Assembly: GCF_028583425.1 (NCBI RefSeq)
Contig: NC_072790.1
Location: 212,638,897-212,702,896, forward strand
DNA from: Eublepharis macularius
Lineage: Eukaryota; Chordata; Lepidosauria; Squamata; Eublepharidae
Reading direction: 5' to 3'
DNA length: 64,000 nucleotides
This document shows, piece after piece, positions 22,868 to 34,800 of the stretch. The translations under genes and the position numbers were made by a program. Numbering within the stretch: position 1 is the first letter of the stretch; every line of letters begins with the position of its first letter. The notes beneath the pieces were generated by a model. The model worked only from the letters and a program-made list of their open reading frames with translations, ran no database searches and was not told where the DNA came from.

Positions 22868-25800
22868 CTGCAGAAGAAAAGCATGTCATGTTATTTGTTT
22901 AGCAGGGAAAAAAACAAGATGTTTTCACATAAAAACATATAATGCACCAGAGATAGAAGGCATACAAAAATAAAGGATTGGGAATAAGAAGGGAAAGTAG
23001 GAATGCAAACCAATTGCTCTATGGGGTTATTTTGTTATTTTTTTCTTTGCATTATAGGTACCCCTCACCTCCAGAGTTATGCTTAGAATTTATCACTAAA
23101 CAAATTTTGTTCAAAAGTGAAAAAAGAGGGAAATATATGCACTATGCCTAATTACTTCAGTCAAGGTTGTGCAATTGATGTATTCACCTCAGTAACTAAG
23201 CCTGTAAAGCAGAAAACTATCCCTTTCATGCAAGAAAATGAAACATGCAAAACCAAATTATCTTAAGCTACTTACTCAGAAAACTAATGCTTCATGTAAG
23301 CCTTCCCTTGCAAGCAAAACAGTTATTCCAGTTCATAGCAGAAGAATTAACTCAGTTTCCCATGCTTCTCTTCAGAAGGTGGCCCTATATTTAACTCTGA
23401 CTTCATGCAACTAAATAGGAATGTGCACTAAATGGGTCTATGTAAAGATTCACCTATGGTATTACTTCACCACCCACTTTGTAGCTTAAACCAGCATTAC
23501 TAAATTAGTACCAACCCTTATTTGGAAAATTTGAAAAGTGGTATGGTAAATGTAGGATGATATGAGATAGATGAGTGATTAAGCAATCACACAACTTCAG
23601 TGTGCAAAAAGGCTAAGAGTAGCAGACAATGCAGATGTCTGCTATGCTAGCATCTTTGTACATCAGTTAGTCCCATGAATTTGCTCTTAAGTAATTATTT
23701 CTAAGACCAAAATATGCTAGAAGAACTGCAGATATATGGAGGAAGATACTGGCAATCTGTTATGTGAAAAAGTGGTATCAGCAACAGTTCCAAGAAATAA
23801 TGCAAATGTCAAACAAAAGGGACAAATCAGTCTTTGATGTGGTTGTTTAACTGGTGCTCATCAGCATTAATCTTCAATAGAAAAATGTATATCATAATGG
23901 TTTACACAAAACACAATAGTGGGCATACAGTTAGATGAAAAATTTTGATACTAAACCTTATTTCCTCCAATATTACATAGATTATAGAATCCACCTTCTT
24001 TTACATAATTTTATAAGCTGTCTAGGTTAATTCCCCTAAAATGAATGGCAGATCATTTAGAATGGAGTGTAGAGCACTCAAAACATTACAAAAAACATGC
24101 TGCAGCTATGTGGAAGTGTGAAATTTTGCTGATCATTTGTAGTGTCACATGCACTGTTCAATAAAAACTTATTGATATTCACGTAGCCGCATTCCCCACA
24201 GTAAATTCAACAGCAATAGAGGTGGCCTCTGCTAAGTGGAATTTAAAAAAAATGTATGCACATATTTTGTCTTTTTATTGGATAACAGTTTTGTTTCTTT
24301 AAATTTTCCAGCCAGAAATACTGGGTATCATTGTATGTAATTGCACGCAAAGATGATGACTATGCTAACATAAGACTTGCATATTCTAAATGCTCTCTGA
24401 CTCAATAGGAGCTATACTAGAAGTTTGTGTATTTTTCCTTAATTAACTCAGCAAAATAATGAGGTAGATCCTCCAACTCCTTTCCTCTGTGTTGACTTTT
24501 CCATTCACAGAAGACTACTGCCCCATTCAGATGTCATAACACCATAGCTTGGGTTGAATCCAAATCAGCTTTTTCACTCGATCTCAGCTGATTCCCCTCC
24601 TTATTAGAGTCCCCATCTGTATGTCTTTTGTGTATTCAGGGGTCACATAATTCCCTGCACAGCTTGCGGGAGCGGGGGGGGGGGGCGGTGTTGAATGGGA
24701 CCTCTCCCTTTCTCATCATCAGAAAATTTGATTGGATCCAACCCCTTGTTTATCATGCAGACTCACATATGGAATGCGATTGAAAGCCTCTTGATTTGGG
24801 AAACCAGGAAATGCCTTTGCTGTGATGTTGGTATGCAAATATCAGTGCAAACTGAAGGTTATTTCCTATCCATAAACAGGGATTATAAATATGTGTTTGT
24901 GTCGAGAATCCTGGTTTGTAGGGAGGAATAAAAAATCCTGTTTGCCCAGGGGTCTGCATTTGGATACAGCAAATGGGAGTTAGCTTTAAACCGCACATGA
25001 TAGGGAGGAGGAGGAGGGAGGGAGCATGCAAGCATAGCAAACAAGCTGTTTGTGACTGACACAAACAGAGGTTTATTCTGACATCTGAATGTGATAAAGA
25101 AATCTTCTGTGAATGAAAGAAATCTTTTGAATGGAAAATTCCTCGCTTGAATCTTAGAATCTGATCCATAACTAGGAAATGAAAAGCTATAAATTAACAT
25201 TTATGGTACTTTTCATCAATTGTGTAGCCCTATATTGTGGGAAGTAGTAACGGTAACAAGACAGGAAAGTTGTTTTATAATTGTGATGAACGCTTTCTCG
25301 GATTGATTCTTCTCAAAGCTCTCTGAAATCTTTCCATATACCCAATCAAAAATCCAATTCAACATGGGCCGATTTAAACAACATGCCCCTACTGGAGTAA
25401 ATGGGATTAAACTGGTTTATATAAAGCCCTTGATTTTAACTGCTGCAGTCAGTTCGTTAGTCTCCTTATACTTTAAACAGAGGACAGGAAAAGAAAATCT
25501 TTTTATTCAGACTAGTTCTTTGTCCACCAGATTGTCCAGAAGTGACCAAAACAACAGAGCTGAAGGATTTCTTTCTGCAAACATTTGAAATTTTCCCTCA
25601 TATAGGTTTTTCTTGTATTTCAAATTTTAAGCACTGATAGAAGTTTCTAGAAAACAAAAATGGCAAGCGAGTTCTGTGTACAAGGGGAATTTCTGGTTTT
25701 AAATCATGGCCCCCTTATACAACAGCAAACCATTTCTAAAAATGAGATTTTCAAAAGCATTTTCAAAAGCATGCTGTTACTCAAAAGCAAATGCCTAAAA

Positions 25801-28800
25801 TAGTTTTTTTTAAAATCCTAGCCAGTATTTTTTGCATAAGTAATTGCTGATATTTAACAGACTCATTCAAGTGCGATTTTAAACACTCGTATTTTAAAAG
25901 ATTTTCAGGTGCTCATATATTAAAAAAATTCAGTAATGATGATATTCATATGAGGTGCTCATATTTTAAAAGATTTTCAGTAACGACGGTATCCAGCTCA
26001 AATACACTACTTTATACTCTTAAGGATCTCCACTAGTTTCACTTATCTGGTGGTTATTAGAACTTGTCTTTCTTGAACAGCAGTCCTACTATGCTGTATG
26101 ACATACCATTTTAGAAAACATGGATACTGTGAAAAGCAAACTGCGATATAGCATTTTTGTTTCATTTTTAAATCAGCTATTACATCCTTAACAGAAAAAT
26201 AATACCACTTTTCCATTTTATTCTTTATTTTAACACACTGTTAATATTCAGAGAAACCTTTATAATAAAAATTAAGATAAAATTCTGGAGACAAGACAGT
26301 ACGTAACCACTTAAGTACATCAAGCATGGTAAGGAAAAGCTTGTGAAAGGTAAAAAGATAAAGCTGGTCAGTCTTTCCAATGCAACTTCTACATTTAATT
26401 ATGTAGCTTTAACCAAAAATAAATAAATCACCATTTAGGTTTTCCGACATTAATGTTTTATTAGTATGAACAGTAGTTCATATTTATTGTGCAAATTATA
26501 AGCCCAGAATTATTTTGCCTATGATTTATTTCATGAATGGAATTTGCATATGGCATAAATTGAAAGCTAGAGATGCAAAGCACGGTTTGCATTTGTTCAG
26601 TATTATGTGCAGGAAAAAGAAAATACATTTTCATTTAAAGGCCCAATCCAAAAGGAATTAGTCATGACTAAGACTGCAACCTAGCTGCACTTGCTCAAAA
26701 ATAAGCTCCATGAGCAAAGATTACTTTTGAGTAATGAGCATAAAACTGGGCTGGAAGTCATTAAGCAACAAGACAAGCTTTGAAATCAGACATACTGCAG
26801 AACCATGCATATTTACTCAGAAGTAGACTCCATTTTATTAAGTGGGCCTTACTCCAGGTAAGCGTGCACAAGTTTGCAACCTTAATCACAAGTAATTGTT
26901 GCTGGATTGGGACCACAATGAATAATTCACATGATACTGGTGCATCTGAAAGAAAAACAGAAGAAATTACCATTGCTGAAAGTTACCTGGTATTTTGTGC
27001 TATTTCTGGCACAGCAGCATGCAACTGGTTTAGCATGCATCCAGCAATAAACAGAAAAATAAATTATTTGTAACAAATAGAAAATAAAGAATACAGACTG
27101 TTAGCTTGCGTTAACACTTTTAAAGGCATGCAGAAAATACACAATGCAGTTAATGTTTCGTGCAAGCTTTGGCATGGTTACAATTTTTCATTCAGCCACA
27201 TGCTAAGAAAAAAAGAATGAGTTTATTTTTCTTCAGTCAGAGGAAAAACATGTACACTTATAGCTACTGCCCTAGCTAGTAAATTATTTAAATATGACCT
27301 AAACATTAAACATTTGTTTTCAACATCCCCATTGTACGGGAAAAGATACTAATATTATTTCTATTTAATCACACACAACCATATTCATACCAAACAGTTT
27401 GGCTATCTTCAGAAACTGGTAATGAGGATTTACTCTCACTTGCGTTTACATGTGCAAGGACAGTAAATTCACTGCTATTCTGTGTCACTTCTAAGTTACT
27501 ATCATCAAAATTCTGATTCTCAGAAGATAGTCTGTGATCCTTCTGTGGAGTTTTCACTGATGACTCAGAAGTTTTACTGGTTGCTTTTGATACAGGTCTT
27601 TGAGGCAATCCACTAACACTGCTGACTAATTCAGTGTTAAGCGACAAAAATGGCCCAGATAAACAGACTGCAGAGAATTTCTCTGCACTGCTCACTGATG
27701 GGCCTACTTTATCACTGTACATGTTACTACAAGAAAGTGTTTTATCAGTCCTTGAATTCTGCTTTTCCGGTTTATGAGCAGAATAATCTAGCATAGCTAT
27801 AGTACCTAAATCATTTTCTGACAGGGTAACGGTAGTATAAGGTTTATAATGAAAAATATGAGAAGACTGCTGCGGAGGATCATACTCACTAGAAGCTGAT
27901 GGGACACTTCTGTCAACTGTAGGTGGAGATGGGTCGATTGATATTGGTTGTCTAGGGTCTTTAGATAAAAAGTCATGGATACTTGTCCTCCGAGTAGTTC
28001 CTTCAGCTGTAGAAATCACACTGCTTGCACGAGGTAAAGTAGCATAAGGGTTACAATCTTTTGATTGTCGTTGTGATAGGCTCATTTGTGAGTTTTCCTT
28101 AACAGACCTGGTCTTGCTTTTAGTCCCTGCTGTAAGTGTTTTTGAAGAGTTCAAGAAACTGGGATCTTCCATTCTATGTGTACTAGACCTTGCAATGTGG
28201 TCTTGCTTAGCTAACTTTCCATCGGAGAATTCAGATGTGTTTTTCACACTCTGTGATCTAGCAATACCACTGCTGACTCCTGACTGTTTCCTTAGTTTTT
28301 CTCTTCCTGCTAATTCAGCATTTTCTGAGAAAATTTTCATTACTTCATCCAGAAGATTCTCTTGGCTTGAGGACTTGATCTGTAAAACACACCCCAAACA
28401 ATTTATTCTATGCCGAGTTTTCAAAATGCAAATAGAAATTTGGAAAGCTGCTATAGAATAAACATGTAAAACTATCAATGCTGTTTCATCTTATGGAAAT
28501 CTTTAATCCTTATTTTGCTATCCAACTCTAGTAGTATGTATATATTATGCATACACATTCATGGAATACCCACAACTGATGTTATTCCACTTAAATGTAC
28601 TACTGTATAGACTGGGGGGAGAGGGGAGGGAGGGGGGAGAGATTCCTCCCTTGAAAAATTCATACTGCTCTATTTTAAATTAAGGATGGGCTTTCCCCCC
28701 AAAATCATAATGTTTAATTGGATTGCCATTTCACTTTCAAATCGCTCATATATGCTTCTCGCTAACTAGTTAAAAACTGAACATCATGTACAAAAGAGCC

Positions 28801-31800
28801 TATTCCTGAAATTATTGTGAGCTTCTGCATTTGAAGTCCGTGGAAAAAATCCAAGATGCAAGAACAAGACTGTCTTTTCCTTTTCTCCAAAGCAAGACTC
28901 CTTTAATAGCCACCTGAATGTTTCACATGCATATCTTGACTAAGGAACCACAGCATTTGCGGAAACACCAACCAGTTCCAACAGTTGTCAGTAAACTGAG
29001 AATATTATTGTCTTAGCTTCAAAAAGCTTGAAAAGTACAAGGCCATAAATTAATATAAACTACTAACATTATGCTCCTGTCTATCTTGTTTCATAGAGCT
29101 GTTTTGTATTAAAAGTAAATGAGTGGAAATTATGGCCTTGGATTAAAAAAGACCACAGAATCTAGTTTTATTATTTAGGTACATATTCAATTTATTCAAT
29201 TAACATAAGCATAGAAACGCTGTTATTTACCAAGAAAAAAAACAGGGTTTCTCACCTGTAACTGTCGATCGTCGAGTATCTTCTGTGCAGACACACATTG
29301 GGGACTGCGCAGGCGCAGGCCAGCCACGGAAAGATTTGCCTAGCTTTTAGAGACGTCAAAGGGGATGCTCGGCGAAGCCGCGCATGCGCGGTGGTGTTCC
29401 CGCCAAAACGCGGCCACCAGCTTGAGCGTCCCCGGCATTCCCTCAGTTCACCTGAGCCGCCGGAGAGCCAAACACATATAGAAAACAGCACTCACAGCGG
29501 GGCAGGCGGGAGGGAATGTGTGTCTGCACAGAAGATACTCGACGATCAACAGTTACAGGTGAGAAAAAACAGGGTTTCTCACCTGTAACTGTTGATCGTC
29601 GAGTCTCTTCTGTGCAGACACACATTTGGCCTGCGCCTGCGCAGTCCCAATGTAGGGCTGCACAGAAGGACGACGACGATCCCTGTTTATCGTTGTCGTA
29701 CTTCTGTGCAGCCCCACATTGGGAGAATAGCGAGCATCTCACCAATGGGGGCGGGTGTGAGTGTTCAGTGGAATAAGGAATGCAGGACAGCCGTGCCAAC
29801 AGCTGATTCACATCGTGCATTCACGTCCACAGAGTAATGTCTGATGAAGGTGTCTGGTGTAGACCAAGTTGCAGCCTGGCAGATGTCCTGAAGAGGGTCT
29901 CCACGGAGGAAGGCAGCAGAAGCAGCTTGTGCTCTAGTCAAATGGGCAGTCAATGAAAAAGGGCACTGCACTCCAGCCTGATGGTAACACAGTTTAATCG
30001 TGGACACAATCCATCGAGAGATAGATTGGGCAGAAGCAGGAAGACCTCTGCAAGAACCAGAGTAACACACGAACAGTGCAGGAGACTTCCTGATGCACGT
30101 GGTGCGATGTAAATAAAACAATAAAGCACGTTTAACATCCAAAGTGTGTAGTGACTGTTCCCCCGGGGAAGAGGGTGTTGGGGAAAAGGAGGGGAAAACC
30201 ACCTTTTGTTGTAAATGAAACTTCGAAACCACCTTTGGTCGGAATTCCATGCTGGTGTGGAGGACAACCTTTTCTGGGAAAAACTGCAGAAACGGGGGGT
30301 CAATGCGAAGGGCAGTAAGTTCCCCCACCCGTCTGGAGGACGTAACTGCCACCAAAAAGGCCACCTTCTGAGTGAGCAGTGGCAAGGGACAGGTTGACAG
30401 AGGCTCAAAGGGCTTGAGCATCAATTGGGAAAGGACTAGGGACAAGCTCCACTGAGGAACCGGTGGAACCCTAGGAGGGAAAGTCTTAAACAGACCTTTC
30501 AGAAATTGTTTAGAGAGCCAGTGGGCAAAAACAGTCCTCCCATCAATCTGCTCATGAAAGGCAGAAATCGCAGCCATATGCACCTTAATGCTGCTAAAGG
30601 TAAGACCTTGCGAATGTAGAGTCAAAAGGTAATCCCGTACCAGGGGCAGTGGACAGGTAAAGGGGGAGACCCCTTTAGGGGCCAACCAAAGGGAAAACCG
30701 TGACCACTTCCTATGATAGGACACCCTGGTGGACCGTTTGCGGGCACTGAGGATGATCCGCAGAACCCCAGAAGACAGGCCTACTCCAGGGGGAGCAGGA
30801 GCCAGGCAGCTAGGTTTAGGATTTCCACATTGTGGTGCCGGATCCCATCCCTGACTAGCAGGTCTGGAACAGGCGGCAGAGGCAGGCATCATCCCTGAGA
30901 AAGGGAGAGCAACAGGAGAAACCACTCTTGACGGGGCCAGCGTGGGGCCACCAGGATACAGTGGGTCTTGAAGGCCCTGACCCTGCAAAGAACTTTGAGC
31001 AGGAGAGGGAAGGGCGGGAAGGCGTAAAAGAACCCTGGGGTCCAGGGAATTTGGAAGGCGTCTCCCAAGGAGCGAGGGTCTATCCCAGCCCAGGAACAGA
31101 ACAAGGGTGCTTTCTTGTTCTCGGCCATCGCAAACAGATCGACTCGAGGCCACCCCCACTTGCGGAAAACCGGCTGAAGACAGGCACGGTTGAGGGACCA
31201 TTCGTGTTGTGGTAGGAACACTCTGCTGAGCGTGTCTGCTGAGGTGTTGAGTTCCCCGGCAATGTGAATGGCCCGTGGGAGGACGTTGTTGGATATGGCC
31301 CAGGTCCAGAGAGCCGTGGCTTCTGCGCAGAGCTTGAGTGACATCTTTCCTCCCTGCTTGTTGATATAATAACAGGCTGTCGTGTTGTCCGAAAGGACTT
31401 GAACCCGTTTGTTGTGGAGCGCATTTGCAAAAGAAGCAAGGGAGTAACGGATCGCTCTAAGCTCTAGCACATTAATATGCAAATTAGCCTCAGCTGGGGA
31501 CCAAGTGTCTTGGGCCGTCAAAGTGCCACAATGTCCTCCCCAGCCCAGAGTAGAGGCGTCAGTTGAGACAGTGACGTCAGCCAGGAAGGTGTCAAAAGGA
31601 CAACCCGCAGACAAATTGTCTGAGACCGTCCACCAGATCAAGGACCGCAGTACCACCCTTGGCATGGAGAACCGTTGGTGTTGACTCATGGTCAAGGGGT
31701 CGAATTTGCGAACAAACAATTTTGCAAGGGTCTCATGCGTAACCGTGCAAAAAAGACCACACCAACAGAGGAGGCCATAAGGCCCAGTAAGGTCTGGATC

Positions 31801-34800
31801 AGGAGCGCCGTTTGAAAACGGTCAGAAATGAAGTGTTGGGCTAGAGAATCCAGCCTGCGGAGCCTATCAGGGGGCAAAAACGCTCTCCCCAGGGGAGAGT
31901 CAAAATGGACGCCAATGAAGCGTATGGTCTTTACAGGAGACAGAATAGATTTTGCATAATTCACCATAAGCCCCAACCTGGAAAGTAACGACAAGGTGAG
32001 GGTGAGGTGACCTTGGAGGGAGTCTGCAGAGGGCCCCATCAGGAGCCAATCGTCCAAGTAGGGGTAGATGACACAACCCATGGACCTCAGATACGCCACC
32101 ACAGCGGCCCTACACTTTGTGAACACACGGGGGGCCGAAGCCAGCCCGAAAGGCAAAACCATGTACTTGTAGGCAGTACCCCCACAGAGAAAACGGAGGT
32201 ACTTCCTATGCCCCTCGTAGATGGGGATGTGGAAGTAGGCATCCTTCAGGTCTATAATGGCTAGCCAGACATCCACTTCCAAGAGCTCTATGACCTTAGC
32301 CAAGGTCAGCATCCGAAATTTTTGGACCCTGAGATAGGCTGTTAAGACCCCGAAGGTCCAATATGGGTCGGGACCCCCCGTCCTTCTTGTCCACAAGGAA
32401 ATACCTGGAGTAAAACCCCCGAGGGGACACAGACAGATTAACCACACGGATAGCACCCTTATTCAGCAACTCCAAAACATTATTTTTCAGAACATCATCA
32501 GAACAGGGGGAGGAACGGGGAGGGTGTGAAAGAGGAGGGGTGTCAGTGAACAACAACTTGTAACCACGGGCCACGATTGTAAGGACCCAACAATCAGTAG
32601 TAACCAGCTGCCAAACGGGCAGAAAAGGCCGGAGCCTGTCCAGGAAGGGAGCACGGTGAACAGTGCTCGGTGGCGACAACTGGGGAGCTTCCAGGTCTAG
32701 TCAGAAGACGGACTTCTGCCCAGAAGTTGAGGCCTTGGGTGACGAAGGCTGCTGCTTCCCCCTGGAACGGCCAGAATGCCTAGACGTGTGCCTCTGCGGG
32801 GCTGAGTAGGAGCGCTGACCATCGGGCTGACCATAAGAGAATCGCCCCTGACGCTGGTGGTATGGCTGGTACGGGGTCTGGTAAGGTTGAAACCGCCCGG
32901 AACGGTACCTTGGAGCATTCGGAGGATGAGACACAACGACCCCCAGAGACTTTGCCGTCTGATGGTTTTTCCGCATCTGGGAGAGAGACTCATCGGTCTT
33001 TTCCGAGAAGAGGAGGGCACCTTCAAAGGGGAAATCCTCCAACTTGGCCCGCTTTTCTAGGGGCAAGGCCGTCGACCTCAGCCAGGCGTGACGGCGCAGC
33101 ACCACCGAAGATGCCATAGACCGAGCCAAGGAGTCAGCCGCATCCTTTCCTGCGGTCATCTGTTGCTTGGCAAGCCTGATCGCCTCTGCCTGCAGAGTCT
33201 TGACCAAGGGGCGCTGCTCCTCTGGAAGGTCTGCAAGATGGGAAGACAGACGCTTCCAGAGGAACAGGTTGTAGGAGCCCATGATTGCCTGGAAGTTGGC
33301 AATGCGGAACCCCAGAGAAGCAGAGGAGTAGAGCTTCTGTCTGATGTTGTCAAGCTTCCTACCCTCACGGTCAGCAGGTGCGGAGGACGAGCCGTGTCGG
33401 AACCGGGCATGGACCTCCTCGGCAACCAGGGAAGACGGCTTTGGATGGGTAAACAGGAAGGGACAGTCTTCCTGCTTCAGCCGATAGTACCGGTCCACCT
33501 TCTGTGCGGTCGCAGGAACTGACGCAGGAGTCTGCCAAAGCGCGTGGGCATTATCCACGAAGTCTTCCACCAGGCGGAAAGCCACCGGGGAATCGGAGTA
33601 TAAGGCCTCCAAGAGCTTGCTCTTTGGCTTGTTGGTTGTCGCCGAGACATCCAGCTCAAGGGCCACCGCCATGCGAGACATCTGCTCAGCGAACATCCGG
33701 TAGTCATCATTCGGGGAAGAGGAACGGACATCTCCTACCATTTCGTCTGGAGATGGATCGGACGCCAGGATGGAGGAATATTCAGAAGGCGATGCGAGGC
33801 CCTCCTCATCTTCCAAACTGGAAAACTCCGGGGGAGCAGGCACCGAAACGGTGGTGGCTGGCCTGGTCGGAACCGATGGACGGGTTCCATACGCGGCAGA
33901 AGGCTGTGGCACTCCCTGAGAGGTAGATGGAAAGGGAGGCGGATAGGCAGGCATGGCAGGCTGGGTCGGAACCAGGCCGCTCGGAGCTGACTGCTGGAAA
34001 AGGGGCGCCGACGCCTGTAGCCAGGAAACAAAATCCTGCCAAGTGGTCACGTTACCTATGCCCGGAACCGACTGCCAGGGCGGTACAGCAGGTGGAATCG
34101 GCAACGGCCACTGTCCTGGAATGGAGCGGTGAGGGTCCGAGGGCGGAACCGAGGACCAGGGCAGAGGTGGAACCGACGGGTCGGATGGAAACGGAGCAGG
34201 CAAGGAGCGCTCCAACTGTGCGTACGGATCCGGTAGGTCCGGCATGGGGACATAGTCGTCTTGCACCACAGGCGGTGGCGTGCGAGGAGGGGATGGAGTG
34301 TGAAGGAACTCCTCAATACTTCCCTCAGCCACAACAGACACGGGGGATTTTGGAAGATCCCAGCCAACGGTGGTCGCAGACGGCACCCGCTTCTTGCCCT
34401 TCGACTTCAACTTGGCTCCGAAGTAGCCCTAGTGGTCGAAGATCGGGAGGCAGATCGCTTCTTCCCCGGAATTGAGGACTCACCGGAAGCAGGCTTGGGG
34501 GTCGACAGCTTCGGAACGGGCCGCTCCATCGGATCTGAGGATGGGGTCAGATCCGAGGACTTCTGCGATGGGGACGGAGCCGAGGAACGGGGCTTCTCGC
34601 CAGACTGGCTTCCCGATGACTTGGGGGGGAGAAGGTTGGCCTCCCACAGGAAAGCCCTTAACCTGGCCTTCCTGTCGCTCCTCGCCTTCAGAGTGAAGGA
34701 CATGCAGGTAGTGCAACGCTCCACGACGTGACCCTCGCTCAGACAGATGAGATACAAGTCATGGCCGTCGGATTGGGTCGTCTTTGTCCCGCATCGCTGG

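Noticed and set aside
24753-25200. Overlapping minus-strand frames of 105 and 138 codons
   Set aside because: No domain, no splice context, and two frames open over the same stretch; likely chance.
26051-26090. Candidate for the short CCDC88A terminal exon because of 'ctttcttgaacag'
   Set aside because: Its minus-strand translation does not match the Girdin end, whereas 22803-22867 matches over the full exon.
29240-29572. A 335-bp unit with inverted ends that looked like a separate MITE at the 3' end of each DIRS element
   Set aside because: Comparison of both copies shows it is the 3' terminal repeat plus the first half of the internal complementary region, the normal DIRS1 layout.
33088-34475. 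Plus-strand frames of 140-182 codons across DIRS copy 1
   Set aside because: Antisense shadows of the Gag-like region.
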